Positions 35,688 through 44,862 of a DNA stretch of 49,989 nucleotides are shown here, piece after piece. A model generated the notes under the pieces. The model had not been told where the DNA came from, ran no database searches, and saw only the letters and a program-made list of their open reading frames with translations. The translations under genes and the position numbers were made by a program. Source of the DNA: Gemmatimonadota bacterium (GTDB lineage: Bacteria > Gemmatimonadota > Gemmatimonadetes > Longimicrobiales > Gaopeijiaceae); contig JAPPGZ010000027.1 of NCBI GenBank assembly GCA_028874905.1, forward strand, positions 1 through 49,989, in the 5' to 3' direction. Positions within the stretch are counted from its first letter, which is position 1. The number at the start of each line of letters is the position of its first letter.

Positions 35688-36196
35688 TGGTCGAACCGTC
35701 CGAAATCCTCTGGGCGCAACTTGCGCAGGTGCTCCTCGAGGGCTTCGCCGCTCATGCGCGATTCCCCGTTCTCCTCACCCTCATCGCCGTCCTCGGCAGG
35801 CATGGCCTCGGACACGGCCGCGAGCAGAGCATCATCCGCGAATATGCGCGCCTCCGCGCGCAGGGCGATGGCGATCGAATCCGAGGGTCGCGCGTCCACG
35901 GATATCAGGTCGCCGTCGCGGTCGATGATCAACTCGGCAAAATAGGTGCTGTCCTCGACACGCGTAATAAGGACCCGTTGCAGCGTGCCTCCGAGTCCCC
36001 CCAGCACCGAGACGAGAAGATCGTGGGTCAACGGCCTCTGGAAGGACACGCCCCCCAGTTGCATGGCGATCGCACTCGCCTCCCCGGGCCCGATCCAGAT
36101 CGGCAGCACGCGGTCCGTTCCGATCTCCCGCAGAATGACAACCGGCGTGTTCGAAGCACGATCGAACGCGAGGCTCTGCACATTGACCTCGATCAC
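35684..36196 (-). CDS. bifunctional nuclease (BFN/DUF151) domain protein
   Basis: A 170-residue protein. The BFN domain (about 1-135) has the hallmarks VIEVNVQSLAFDRASNTPVVILRE, LPIWIGPGEASAIAMQLGGV, RPLTHDLL and DARPSDSIAIALRAEARIFA. An acidic linker (EDGDEGEENGES) and a helical tail follow. Plant and bacterial relatives have been reported as nucleases, but the role here is unknown. GTG 36196 is preferred because GAGGAGG lies 4 bases upstream, while the ATG at 36286 lacks support. Its TGA overlaps the CTG start of the next gene. Confidence 0.87.
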   Translation of the reverse strand: MIEVNVQSLAFDRASNTPVVILREIGTDRVLPIWIGPGEASAIAMQLGGVSFQRPLTHDLLVSVLGGLGGTLQRVLITRVEDSTYFAELIIDRDGDLISVDARPSDSIAIALRAEARIFADDALLAAVSEAMPAEDGDEGEENGESRMSGEALEEHLRKLRPEDFGRFDH

Positions 36197-36337
36197 ATGA
36201 CCTCCTCGCCTGACAGCTGTCCGGAAGCCCGGTACAACCGGGGGATAACAAGTTGTGTCCCGCGTCCGTCCCGCGCCACCCGACACGAACGACCCGCGCC
36301 CCGGTATCGGCCAACCCCGCCGAACCGGGACGCCAAA

Positions 36338-37525
36338 CTACAAGGCCAGCGCTGTCCGCAGCTCGCCGACCCGGTCAGTACGCTCCCAGGTGAACAGGCT
36401 GACCTCGCGTCCACCCGCCTTCGCAACGGCAGGCGTGCGACCGAAATGCCCGTAAGCAGCTGTAGGACCAAATACCGGTCCTCTCAGGCCGAGATCACGG
36501 ATGATCCGTCGGGGCCGGAAGTCGAATACATCCTGAACGGCGGCCGACAGGGCACGATCCGGCACGCATCCGGTCCCGAACGATTCCACCCACACCTGCA
36601 CCGGCTCCGGCTTGCCGATCGCATAGGCCAGACGCACCTCGCACCGAGAGGCGGCGCCGGCAGCGACCAGGTTCTTGGCTGCCCATCTGGCCGCGTAGGC
36701 GCCCGACCGGTCGACCTTGGTCGCGTCCTTGCCGGAAAACGAGCCGCCGCCGTGCCGGCCCATGCCGCCATAGGTGTCGACGATGATCTTGCGACCGGTG
36801 AGTCCCGCATCCGCTTCGGGCCCTCCCGAAATGAAGCTGCCGCTCGGGTTCACGTGGATCTTCGCGCTGTCGACCGAAAAATGGTGCGCCGGAAGCACCG
36901 GCACGATGATCCTGCGAATGACCTCGGCGCGGATCTCCTCCTGGGCCAGCGTGCGTCCCTGGTGTGTGGCCGCGTGTTGCGTGCTGACGACGACGGTATC
37001 GATCCGGACGGGGTCGACGCCATCGTACTCGTAGGTGACCTGCGACTTGCCGTCGGGCCCCAGCCATGGGATCTCGCCCGACTTGCGCGCCTCCGCCAGC
37101 CGCCTGACCAGGGCGTGAGCGGCGGAAATGGGCGCCGGCATCAGTTCCGGCGTTTCGGCGCAGGCAAACCCGAACATCATGCCCTGGTCGCCGGCCCCAC
37201 CGAGGTCGACACCCGCCGCAATCTCGGGCGACTGGTTGGACAGGGCCAGGTCGCAACGGGTGCCGTCCAGACCGTATATGGGCCGGCTGTAGCCCGCGTC
37301 GCGCATTACGCGACGGACGAGATCAGGGACGTCGGGGCGTTCTCCGTCCAACGCGATCTCTCCTGCCACCAGCACCCTGTCCGCCGCGACCAGCGTTTCA
37401 CACGCGACGCGGCCTCCCGGGTCCGTGGCGAGAATTGCGTCGACGACCGCGTCCGATACCTGGTCGGCAATCTTGTCGGGGTGCCCCTCCGTAACGGATT
37501 CGGATGTGAAAAGACTCAGGCTCAA
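36338..37525 (-). CDS. metK: S-adenosylmethionine synthase
   Basis: Makes SAM from methionine and ATP in the cytosol. The 395 residues match the family length. Motifs include [21 protein letters not shown] (ATP/metal), [12 protein letters not shown], the phosphate-loop region [18 protein letters not shown], and YGHFGR near the C terminus. TTG 37525 gives the usual MetK N terminus ([10 protein letters not shown]). A longer frame to TTG 37591 adds 22 residues without homology. The 143-bp leader contains no recognised SAM riboswitch. It follows the PTS operon after a terminator hairpin. Confidence 0.93.
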   Translation of the reverse strand: MSLSLFTSESVTEGHPDKIADQVSDAVVDAILATDPGGRVACETLVAADRVLVAGEIALDGERPDVPDLVRRVMRDAGYSRPIYGLDGTRCDLALSNQSPEIAAGVDLGGAGDQGMMFGFACAETPELMPAPISAAHALVRRLAEARKSGEIPWLGPDGKSQVTYEYDGVDPVRIDTVVVSTQHAATHQGRTLAQEEIRAEVIRRIIVPVLPAHHFSVDSAKIHVNPSGSFISGGPEADAGLTGRKIIVDTYGGMGRHGGGSFSGKDATKVDRSGAYAARWAAKNLVAAGAASRCEVRLAYAIGKPEPVQVWVESFGTGCVPDRALSAAVQDVFDFRPRRIIRDLGLRGPVFGPTAAYGHFGRTPAVAKAGGREVSLFTWERTDRVGELRTALAL

Positions 37526-37658
37526 GGTGTCGGCTTCTTCTGGCAGGAGTGATGAGTGGTCGGTCAGGGCCGTGGGCCGCGGTGTCGCCAACGCACACGA
37601 CCCATCAGAAACGCGGCTCCAGTGCTGCGCCGGTGGAACTGTGACGGAAGAAGATTAT

Positions 37659-37678
37659 GGGGGACTCGTCAAGTCCCC
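37659..37678 (-). terminator. terminator hairpin at the end of ptsI
   Basis: On the minus strand, GGGGACT and AGTCCCC form a 7-bp stem with a 5-base loop that overlaps the ptsI TGA, followed by CATAATCTTCTT, which is moderately T-rich. It would separate the PTS transcript from metK. Confidence 0.6.
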
Positions 37679-39438
37679 AAACCGATCCAGGTGCCGAGCA
37701 CGTCACCCAGCGACTCGTTGAGCCGGTCCCTCACGTCGCAACTCGCCGGCGCACTCAGCGCCGCCGAGGCCGCGGCGCGCACGGCGCTCATTCGACACCG
37801 GCGGACCAGCCTCTTGATCTCGAGCAGCGAGGGCCACGCCACCGAAAGCGCCTCTACCCCCAGGCCCAGAAGGAGCAGGGCGCCGAGCGGCCGGGCAGCC
37901 ATCTCTCCGCAGGCGTTCACCTCCACGCCCGCCTGCCGACCCGCGTCCGCCACCATCGAAATCTGCCGCAGCACGGCCGGATGCAGTTCGTCGAAGAGAT
38001 GGGCCAGGCGGGTGCTGGTACGATCGACCGCCAGAGTGTACTGGACCAGGTCGTTGGTCCCGATGGAAAGGAAGTCCGCGTGCGCGGCCAGCTGCCACGC
38101 CTGCAAAGCTGCCGCGGGCGTTTCGATCATCGCGCCCAGCTTGACCTGTTCCGAGAACCGCATGCCTTCGCGGCGCAACTGGTCGGCAGCTGTGCGAAGG
38201 AGGCGTCGCACGGACGTGATCTCTTCCGGCGTGTTCACGAGCGGCACCATGATTCGCACATCGCCGTGCGCCGTGGCTCGCAGGATCGCGCGCAGCTGCT
38301 TGAGAAACAGCGCGGTCTCGTCCGGCAAGACGCGGACGCCCCGCCTCCCCAGGAGCGGGTTTTCCTCGGCCGGCGCACGCAGGAAGACCGGAAACTTGTC
38401 CCCGCCCAGATCAAAGGTGCGAATCAGCACGGGCCGGTCTGCGAATGTCTCCGCCACGCTTCGATACGCACGGTATTGCTCCTCTTCTCCCGGTGCCCTG
38501 TTGCGGCCAACGACGAGGAACTCGGTACGGAAGAGCCCGATGCCGTCGGCACCGTACTCCAGCGCCCGCGCCGCCTCTCCGGGCAAGTCGAGATTCGCCC
38601 GGAGCGCCACCGTGGTCCGGTCGAGGGTAACCGCATCCTCGCGCGCGATCGCCGCGATCTCGCGTCTCCATCCCAGGATCGCTGAGCGACGCGACTCGAA
38701 GCGCTCCGCTTCCGTTGCGTCGGGATCGATCACGACCCTTCCGGAGCGCCCGTCCACGACCATCATCTGCCCGTCCCGCGCTTGAGTGGAAACCCGATTC
38801 AGTCCCGCGACGGCCGGGATCTGCAACGACCGCGCCAGGATCGCCCAGTGGGACGTGCGTGTGCCCTCGTCGGTCGCCAGGGCCACGACCCTGTCGGTAT
38901 CCAGCGTCGCCACAAAGCTCGGGGTGAGATCTCGCGCCACGGCCACAACGCCGGTCGCGGGACCCATGTCCCATGGTTCGGGCAGTGCCAGCAGGCGTGT
39001 CAGGACCCGCAGCTTGAGATCCGCAAGATCGTTGAGCCTGTCGAGCACCATGGGATGGTCGGTTTGCGACCAACGCTCCTTGAGTTCGAGCATCCTCCAG
39101 TCGAAGGCACGTGCCGCCCCGAGGCGATTCTCGGCGATGTAGCGTTCCGTTCCGTTGACGACGTCGGGATCGTCGAGCATCAGGATCTGGGGATCGAATA
39201 TCCTCGCCTCGACGGGTCCAAGCCGGCCCTCGGTCTCGCTCTTGAGCACCTCGAGCTGGCGGCGCGCATCGGCCAGCGCGGCGCGAAAACGCCCAAGTTC
39301 ACGGTCAACTGATCCCGCCTCCACAACGGTGTGGGCGACCTCGGGGATGCTCCACACGATCCCACGCACCGTCCCCTTGGCGATCCCCTCGGCAGCCGGG
39401 AAGCCTTCGAGAATGGTGGGGGCTGAAGCGTCACTCAT
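37669..39438 (-). CDS. ptsI: PTS enzyme I (phosphoenolpyruvate-protein phosphotransferase)
   Basis: Autophosphorylates from PEP and passes the phosphate to HPr. It has 589 residues. The N-terminal HPr-binding and phosphohistidine domain has EGTRTSHWAILARS (active His in TSH). The C-terminal PEP-binding barrel has GIGLFRTEFLVV, IRTFDLGGDK, GRRGVRVL and LSIGTNDLVQYTLAVDR, with the acid/base Cys in VNACGEMA. The ATG at 39438 (MSDASAPTILEG) overlaps the HPr stop by 8 bases. Last gene of the hpf-hprK-EIIA-ptsH-ptsI run. Confidence 0.95.
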   Translation of the reverse strand: MSDASAPTILEGFPAAEGIAKGTVRGIVWSIPEVAHTVVEAGSVDRELGRFRAALADARRQLEVLKSETEGRLGPVEARIFDPQILMLDDPDVVNGTERYIAENRLGAARAFDWRMLELKERWSQTDHPMVLDRLNDLADLKLRVLTRLLALPEPWDMGPATGVVAVARDLTPSFVATLDTDRVVALATDEGTRTSHWAILARSLQIPAVAGLNRVSTQARDGQMMVVDGRSGRVVIDPDATEAERFESRRSAILGWRREIAAIAREDAVTLDRTTVALRANLDLPGEAARALEYGADGIGLFRTEFLVVGRNRAPGEEEQYRAYRSVAETFADRPVLIRTFDLGGDKFPVFLRAPAEENPLLGRRGVRVLPDETALFLKQLRAILRATAHGDVRIMVPLVNTPEEITSVRRLLRTAADQLRREGMRFSEQVKLGAMIETPAAALQAWQLAAHADFLSIGTNDLVQYTLAVDRTSTRLAHLFDELHPAVLRQISMVADAGRQAGVEVNACGEMAARPLGALLLLGLGVEALSVAWPSLLEIKRLVRRCRMSAVRAAASAALSAPASCDVRDRLNESLGDVLGTWIGLGT

Positions 39439-39697
39439 CGAACCCGCCTCGCACCAGATTCGCCAACGCCTCGACCGCCGCCTCGGCATCGCTCCCGTCC
39501 GCCGTGATGGTCAGGGAACTGCCCTTCTCGGCCGCGAGCATCAGAACGCCCATGATGCTCTTTCCGTTGACGCGCATTTCGTTCCTGGCCACGAGAATCG
39601 ACGACGAAAAGCCCCCCGCAAGCTTCACAAACTCGGCGCAGGGTCGAGCGTGCATGCCGAGCCGATTCGGCACCTCGACTTCGATGGAGCAGGTCAC
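39431..39697 (-). CDS. ptsH: HPr phosphocarrier protein
   Basis: Carries phosphate from enzyme I to EIIA proteins. The 88 residues include the active histidine in NRLGMHARP and the regulatory serine in VNGKSIMGVLML, the target of HPr kinase, which is encoded two genes upstream. Both sites are intact. It starts 3 bases after the EIIA-Man stop and overlaps ptsI. Confidence 0.95.
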   Translation of the reverse strand: MTCSIEVEVPNRLGMHARPCAEFVKLAGGFSSSILVARNEMRVNGKSIMGVLMLAAEKGSSLTITADGSDAEAAVEALANLVRGGFDE

Positions 39698-39700
39698 GGC

Positions 39701-40183
39701 TCAGCGCAGTTGCGGACGCGGCCGATTGCCCGCGATGGCCATCTGCCCCTTTTGGGCGAGCCGCGGGACCAACTCGTCGAACTCAAGCCTGCGATTGAAT
39801 ACGAAATCGAGGAGCATAGGAAGGTTGACTCCCGTGATGACGGGCACCTCCGGCCGCTCCCGGGTCACGATGAGTGCGGCCAGATGGCACCCGCCACTCG
39901 GCAGATCGGTGAACAGGAGGTTGCGAGGACCCCGTAGTTCGCTCATGGCGCGCTCGCACAATTCCTCCCTTCCCTCTCTACCGTGCGACACGCCGACAAG
40001 CGCGTCATCCGTTACCCCGGCAATCTGGCGCACCGCGGCAACGAGGCCTTCCGCGAGTCGTCCGTGGGCCACCACCACGCCGCGCGCCGGTGCGGGCCGC
40101 TCCCGTTCCTGATCGGCGACGGCCAAGGTCGACTCCACCTGGCCCCCGTCCATCGAGGGCGCGGTGCTTCCGCGGTCATTCAT
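39701..40183 (-). CDS. PTS EIIA domain protein, mannose/fructose family (EIIA-Man)
   Basis: A 160-residue single EIIA-Man domain. The phosphorylated His is in GVVVAHGRLAEGLVAA. TDLPSGGCHLAA and PVITGVNLPMLLDFVF are typical of the fold. A 30-residue polar extension precedes the domain, so the real start may be internal. No EIIB, EIIC or EIID is nearby, which points to a regulatory rather than transport role. It overlaps hprK by 8 bases. Confidence 0.9.
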   Translation of the reverse strand: MNDRGSTAPSMDGGQVESTLAVADQERERPAPARGVVVAHGRLAEGLVAAVRQIAGVTDDALVGVSHGREGREELCERAMSELRGPRNLLFTDLPSGGCHLAALIVTRERPEVPVITGVNLPMLLDFVFNRRLEFDELVPRLAQKGQMAIAGNRPRPQLR

Positions 40184-41135
40184 AGTCTTCGATCAGCGAA
40201 TCACGGGGGTTCAGTGCTTCGCGCAATCCATCGTCGAACCGGGTCGGCACGTCGACGCCCGAATAGGCAAGGAGCTGGTTCATCGCGATCACCTCACTGA
40301 TGGCGGCCAGATTCTTGCCCGGGTTGAGCGGAATGGTCACCCGCGGGATTTCGACCCCGAGGATTTCCGTCACCTCACGCTCGAGCCCCGTCCGATCGTA
40401 CTCCCGCGAATCGTCCCAGGTCTGCAGATCGACGATGATCTCGACGCGTTTTCTCTGGCGGGTAGCCCGCGTACCGAACATCGAGGCGACATCGATAATG
40501 CCGACACCGCGGATTTCCATGTGGAAGCCCTGGAGTTCATGCCCCTTGCCCATCAGCACATCGTTCCCACGCCTGGAAACGAATACGACATCATCGGCGA
40601 CCAGGCGATGTCCCCGCGCCACAAGACCCAGCACGCATTCCGATTTGCCGATGCCGCTCGGGCCGGTAAAGAGCAAGCCGATCCCGTACACGTCGGCCAG
40701 CGAGCCGTGCACAGTCGTCGTGGGCGCCAGCGAATCCTCGAGAAACGGCTTGAGCACCCTGTAGAAGTCCCCGGTGTCCAGACGCGTGCGAAAAACCGGT
40801 ACGGAGGCGCGGGCCGCGGCGGACAGAAAGTTCCGTGGGACGTCGAGACCGCGGGTGACGAACACGGCGGGAACGTTGCGCGCAAAAACGGCCGTAAGAC
40901 GTGTCCCCGCCTCCTGCGGATCGAGCGTCGCCAGAAAGCTCATCTCGGTCTCGCCGAAGACCAGCGCGCGGCCATCGGGAAAGCGCGCCATGTATCCCGC
41001 CAGCGCAAGGCCCGGACTTGAGACGTCGGGGGTTCCGATGCGACCTTCCAGCGGCACCTCCGGGGTGAGCAGGTCAAGTTCAAGCACCACCTCTCTCGCC
41101 GTGAGGAGGTCACGCACCGTGATCGACGACGTCAC
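40176..41135 (-). CDS. hprK: HPr kinase/phosphorylase
   Basis: Phosphorylates and dephosphorylates the regulatory serine of HPr. It has 319 residues. The N-terminal sensor-like domain precedes a C-terminal kinase domain with the catalytic HGSLADVYGIGLLFTG, P-loop GPSGIGKSE, the strand LVADDVVFV and the signature HMEIRGVGIIDV. The C terminus is complete (NQLLAYSGVDVPTRFD). It lies 57 bases downstream of hpf and overlaps the EIIA-Man gene. Confidence 0.95.
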   Translation of the reverse strand: MTSSITVRDLLTAREVVLELDLLTPEVPLEGRIGTPDVSSPGLALAGYMARFPDGRALVFGETEMSFLATLDPQEAGTRLTAVFARNVPAVFVTRGLDVPRNFLSAAARASVPVFRTRLDTGDFYRVLKPFLEDSLAPTTTVHGSLADVYGIGLLFTGPSGIGKSECVLGLVARGHRLVADDVVFVSRRGNDVLMGKGHELQGFHMEIRGVGIIDVASMFGTRATRQRKRVEIIVDLQTWDDSREYDRTGLEREVTEILGVEIPRVTIPLNPGKNLAAISEVIAMNQLLAYSGVDVPTRFDDGLREALNPRDSLIEDYE

Positions 41136-41192
41136 GGACGGTCCACCCGCATCCGGACAGTGAGGGGGGGGCGCGGTGTCACCGCACGGGTC

Positions 41193-41510
41193 TCAACTCT
41201 GTACGCCCGACGGCATCTGACGAAAATCCTTCCGTCTCGACCGGTCCCGCTTGAGAATCCGCTTGACATGATCATCCAGCTGATCCATGGCCACGCGAAA
41301 GTCCGGCCCTTCGCCATGGGCCACGACCGCCTGCCGGCGGCGGCGCGAGACGATGGCCTCGACGGTGTGTGAACGACCCTGATTCCGAAAAACAAAACTG
41401 ACATCCATCACGGCGGGGTCGAAGCGGGGCCAACGAGCCGCGAGGGTCTCCGCGCGTTCCCGCAAGGCTGGACTGACCTCACATCTGTGTGCTGTGATCC
41501 GTGTCGCCAT
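41193..41510 (-). CDS. hpf: ribosome hibernation promoting factor, short type
   Basis: Binds the 30S decoding region during starvation. The 105 residues form one HPF/RaiA beta-alpha-beta-alpha fold: ITAHRCEVSPALRERAETLA, then VMDVSFVFRNQGRSHTVEAIVS, then FRVAMDQLDDHVKRILKRDRSRRKD with the basic helix. The long-form C-terminal dimerisation domain is missing. It has GGAG 9 bases before the ATG. Lying next to hprK and PTS genes, it fits the hpf-PTS linkage seen in many Gram-negatives. Confidence 0.9.
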   Translation of the reverse strand: MATRITAHRCEVSPALRERAETLAARWPRFDPAVMDVSFVFRNQGRSHTVEAIVSRRRRQAVVAHGEGPDFRVAMDQLDDHVKRILKRDRSRRKDFRQMPSGVQS

Positions 41511-41628
41511 GAGATTGATCTCCAGGGGTTGAAGGAACGGTCGAGCCGCCGGGAAACTCCGGCCAGGCCGGGCGGCGACGTTTCAGCAAGGTCCAAGTTA
41601 GCAAAAAGCGCGGTGGAAATCCGCACGC

Positions 41629-42762
41629 CTACCGGCGCTTTCGCGCCTTGGCAACCAGCCCGGCCAGAAGGTCCTCGAAGGCGGCTGCCACCCCTTCCCA
41701 GGTGTATTGCCGGGCCATCTCCCGGGCCGCAATACCCATGCGGTCACGGGTCGGCGGCTCCATGACCCGAGCCAGCGCCGCCGCCAATGCGTCCACATCT
41801 CCATGGGGCACGAGGATGCCGGTTTCGCCGTCACGCACGGTTTCGCGCAAACCCGGAGAATCGGAGGCCACGGTGGCCGTACCGCACGCAGAAGCCTCGA
41901 TGCTTGCGATCCCCCACCCTTCCTTGGGCGACGTCAGGGCATGCACCCATGATCTGGACAGCAGCTCGCGCTTCTCTTCATCCGGCACAAAACCCGTGAA
42001 ACGCACGCGATCCTGGACGCCAAGGCCGTGAGCCGTGCGTTCAAGCGCGTCACGTGCGTCACCTTTCCCCGCAACGACCATTCTGATGTTCATGCCCCGA
42101 TCACGCAGCCGCCGAACGGCCTGCAACACCAGATCGACCCGCTTGTAACGCTTCAAGCGCCCCAAAAACACCACCGTGGGGTCCGGAAAACGCTCCGCGG
42201 CGGGACCGAGCCCGTCGAGATCCACGCCGTTGCGGATTACGCTGATGCTGTCCGGGTCCAGGCCGCGCCGAACGAGATCGTCGCGCGTGCTCTCCGAGAC
42301 CGCGACGCAGTCGATGCCGCGGTAGACCGCTGGAATGATGCGCTCGAAGAGCCAGGTGGCGCTCGCCAGGGCGGGGTTCGCCTCGCGGAAGGCCGTGGCA
42401 CCGAAGAGGTGGTGAACCAGGAGCAGCCGTGCCCGTGCCTCGACCCAACGGGTGGCCAGCATCGGGACCTTGTTGAGGTCCTCGACGACAACGTCGAAGT
42501 GCTCGTCGGCCAGGTGGCGCGCATGGCAGAGGGGGGCCGCGATGTTGAATGTATAGCGGCCGCCCGCTCGCAGTACCCGGATCCCGTCGACCTCCAGTTC
42601 AGGCTGCGCGCCTCGCCAGCCGGAACAAAGCAGGGTGACCCGATGACCTCTCGCGGCCAGCCGGCCGAAGACCTGGTGGAGGTGTTCCTCGGCGCCCCCC
42701 GCGTTCGCGTTGTGGCGGTCCTGCCAGTTGACCACCAGAATCGCCAGGGAACTCACGGTCAC
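41629..42762 (-). CDS. GT4-type glycosyltransferase
   Basis: A 377-residue retaining glycosyltransferase of the GT-B fold. The N-terminal domain has NANAGGAEEHLHQVFGRLA. The middle has ISVIRNGVDLDGLGP, then the C-terminal nucleotide-sugar domain TVVFLGRLKRYKRVDLVLQAV and SPKEGWGIASIEASACGTATVASDSPGLRE, the GT4 EX7E region. Likely acts in cell-envelope or exopolysaccharide sugar assembly; donor and acceptor are unknown. ATGA overlap with nusB (42762-42759). Confidence 0.9.
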   Translation of the reverse strand: MTVSSLAILVVNWQDRHNANAGGAEEHLHQVFGRLAARGHRVTLLCSGWRGAQPELEVDGIRVLRAGGRYTFNIAAPLCHARHLADEHFDVVVEDLNKVPMLATRWVEARARLLLVHHLFGATAFREANPALASATWLFERIIPAVYRGIDCVAVSESTRDDLVRRGLDPDSISVIRNGVDLDGLGPAAERFPDPTVVFLGRLKRYKRVDLVLQAVRRLRDRGMNIRMVVAGKGDARDALERTAHGLGVQDRVRFTGFVPDEEKRELLSRSWVHALTSPKEGWGIASIEASACGTATVASDSPGLRETVRDGETGILVPHGDVDALAAALARVMEPPTRDRMGIAAREMARQYTWEGVAAAFEDLLAGLVAKARKRR

Positions 42763-43220
42763 CCGCGTCCGGCGGAATCGGCGGACTCAGCCGTCCGAAA
42801 CACGGCATCCAGGACCCCGTTCACGAAGCGCGGAGACTCCGATCCGCCGTAACGCTCTGCCAGCCTGACGGATTCCTGTATTGCCACCTTGCCCGGCAGA
42901 TCCGGTAGACACAGGATTTCGGTGGCGCCCAGTCGCAGGATTCCCCTGTCCATGACCGACAGTCGCTCCAGGCGCCAATTGTCCAGACACTCCGATATCG
43001 TGGACTCGATGACCTCCTGGTTGTCCTCGAACGCGCCTACCAGGCGCTCCAGATACCTGAGCCTCGAGGGCGCGATTCGCCGGGCCCGGACGGTCGCGGC
43101 AAGCGCCTCACCCGGAGTGAACCCGCCGCCCTCGGACTCCCAGCGGTAGTGTACTTGCAGGAACCACGCCCGCGAACGCGTACGGTCGCGACGGGCGCGG
43201 GAGTCCAGGACAGGGTTCAA
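42759..43220 (-). CDS. nusB: transcription antitermination factor NusB
   Basis: Binds the boxA element with NusE in rRNA antitermination. A helical protein of 153 residues with RSRAWFLQVHYRWES at the N terminus, then LSVMDRGILRLGATEIL and the closing ESVRLAERYGGSESPRFVNGVLDAV, the NusB hallmark. The TTG at 43220 overlaps the RibH TGA as TTGA and gives a normal NusB length. The longer frame to 43718 is inside ribH. Confidence 0.9.
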   Translation of the reverse strand: MNPVLDSRARRDRTRSRAWFLQVHYRWESEGGGFTPGEALAATVRARRIAPSRLRYLERLVGAFEDNQEVIESTISECLDNWRLERLSVMDRGILRLGATEILCLPDLPGKVAIQESVRLAERYGGSESPRFVNGVLDAVFRTAESADSAGRG

Positions 43221-43678
43221 AGGTGACCGTCCGCCGGATGTGCGTCGTACAGATCGAGCAGCATGAGCGCGGCCTCGGCGAATTCGCCCCCCTTGTCGGC
43301 GCCGCCGGTATCCGCCCGGGCCATCGCCTGTTGCCCGTTGTCGGTCGTCAGTACTCCGAACACGACCGGTATTCCTGCCGACAGGGCCACCTCTCCCAAT
43401 CCGTCGCTCGCGTGCCCGGCCACGTAGTCGAAGTGCGCGGTTTCCCCCCGGATCACGCAGCCAATCGCGATGATCGCGTCGTACCGGCCGGAACGAGCCA
43501 TCCGTCGCGCGGCCTGTGGAAGGTCCCACGCTCCCGGCACGTAGTCCACCAGGATCTGCTCCGCCGGAATCCCCCGGGCGAGCAGCCGCGTTTTGGCTCC
43601 GTCCAGAAGCTGCTCGGTGACCAGGCTGTTGAACCGTGCCACCAGCAGACCGATCCTGGTACTCCGCAACCGCTTCAT
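43217..43678 (-). CDS. ribH: 6,7-dimethyl-8-ribityllumazine synthase
   Basis: Second to last step of riboflavin synthesis. The 153 residues include ARFNSLVTEQLLDGA, VPGAWDLPQAA, AIGCVIRGETAHFDYVA with the catalytic His region, VVFGVLTTDN and the C-terminal KGGEFAEAAL. It overlaps ribBA by ATGA and nusB by TTGA. Confidence 0.94.
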   Translation of the reverse strand: MKRLRSTRIGLLVARFNSLVTEQLLDGAKTRLLARGIPAEQILVDYVPGAWDLPQAARRMARSGRYDAIIAIGCVIRGETAHFDYVAGHASDGLGEVALSAGIPVVFGVLTTDNGQQAMARADTGGADKGGEFAEAALMLLDLYDAHPADGHL

Positions 43679-44862
43679 CCGAGTGACTCGATCCCGGGAC
43701 CGGCCGCAACCGGAACACTCTCTGCTCCCGCTTCCATGGTCACTCCTGAAAAGCTCTGCCGGCCTGTCACTTGCAGCGCGTATCCGTCCAGGCCCACGAT
43801 GTGCTTGCGACTGTTGGTGAGCAACCGAATCGTTGTCAGCCCCAGGTCCAGAAGGATTTGCGCGCCGATGCCATAGTCCCTGAGCACCTGCCCCGGACCC
43901 GGGGCCGACTCGGGAACCGGCGGCTGGTCGCGCGCGCGCAGGAGCCGGTCGATGAGGCGGTCGCCGGCACGATCACGGTGGAGGTACACGACTACCCCCT
44001 CCGCTTCCTCCTGGATGCGCCGCATGGCGCCGGCCAGGAGATTTCCTCCGGGTTCGTCAATGGACACGAAGGTGTCCGCCAGCGGATTCTCCGCGTGCAT
44101 CCGGACCAGGACCTCCTTCCTGCCGGCCACATCGCCGTGCACGAGCGCCAGATGAATCCGATCGTCGATGTCGCTCTGGTAGCCGATGCACAGGAATTCA
44201 CCCCACGGGGTCCGAAGCGGTGCTTCCACGACGCGCCTTACCAGGCGTTCGCGGGCTAGCCGATGGGCGACCACCTGCTCGACCGTGATCAGTCCAAGGC
44301 CGTGTTCGCGCGCCATGACCTCGAGTTGATCCCGGCGCGCCATGGTCCCGTCCTCGTTCAGGATCTCGCAGATCACGCCTGCCGGAGAAAGGCCCGCCAT
44401 ACGCGCGAGATCGACGGCCGCCTCCGTCTGGCCGACGCGCCGCAACACACCGCCCCGGCGCGCCCGCAGCGGGAAGATGTGCCCGGGTCGCCGGAGATCC
44501 TCCGGAGTCGATTTCGGGTCCACCAGCACCTCCACGGTCTTCGCCCGGTCGTGCGCCGAGATTCCCGTAGTCACCCCGAAACGTCGGTGGGCGTCGACCG
44601 ACACGGTGAACGCGGTCCCCTGCGGGTCCGTGTTGCGATCCGTCATGAGGGGCAACTCCAGCGCGTCCGCGCGCTCGGCGGTCAACGATACGCAGATCAG
44701 CCCCCGCCCGAACTTCGTCATGAAGTTGATCAGGTCCGGGGTGATCTTCTCCGCGGCACATACCAGGTCACCTTCGTTTTCGCGGTCCTCATCGTCGGCG
44801 ACGATGACCAGTCCGCCGGTGGCGATCTGCTCCAACGCGTCGGAAACAGTATCAAACGGCAT
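43675..44862 (-). CDS. ribBA: RibBA: intact DHBP synthase, degenerate GTP cyclohydrolase II half
   Basis: The N-terminal half (about 1-200) is a good 3,4-dihydroxy-2-butanone-4-phosphate synthase: VADDEDRENEGDLV, TDRNTDPQGTAFTVSVDA, GHIFPLRARRGGVL and SPAGVICEILNEDG. The C-terminal half (about 205-395) has the GCHII layout but lacks the zinc cysteines. At the H-S-E-C...R-C-D-C positions it reads HAEN, then SIDEPGG (N259, E270 and G272 in place of Cys). It also lacks the GXEGRGIGL loop, although RDYGIGAQIL remains. RibA activity is therefore unlikely and the protein probably serves as a RibB. It sits between ribE and ribH. Confidence 0.9.
   Translation of the reverse strand: MPFDTVSDALEQIATGGLVIVADDEDRENEGDLVCAAEKITPDLINFMTKFGRGLICVSLTAERADALELPLMTDRNTDPQGTAFTVSVDAHRRFGVTTGISAHDRAKTVEVLVDPKSTPEDLRRPGHIFPLRARRGGVLRRVGQTEAAVDLARMAGLSPAGVICEILNEDGTMARRDQLEVMAREHGLGLITVEQVVAHRLARERLVRRVVEAPLRTPWGEFLCIGYQSDIDDRIHLALVHGDVAGRKEVLVRMHAENPLADTFVSIDEPGGNLLAGAMRRIQEEAEGVVVYLHRDRAGDRLIDRLLRARDQPPVPESAPGPGQVLRDYGIGAQILLDLGLTTIRLLTNSRKHIVGLDGYALQVTGRQSFSGVTMEAGAESVPVAAGPGIESLG

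Noticed and set aside
37526..37668. Possible SAM riboswitch in the metK leader
   Set aside because: The 143-bp leader has a terminator hairpin of the previous operon, but none of the conserved SAM-I, SAM-II or SAM-IV core segments was recognised.
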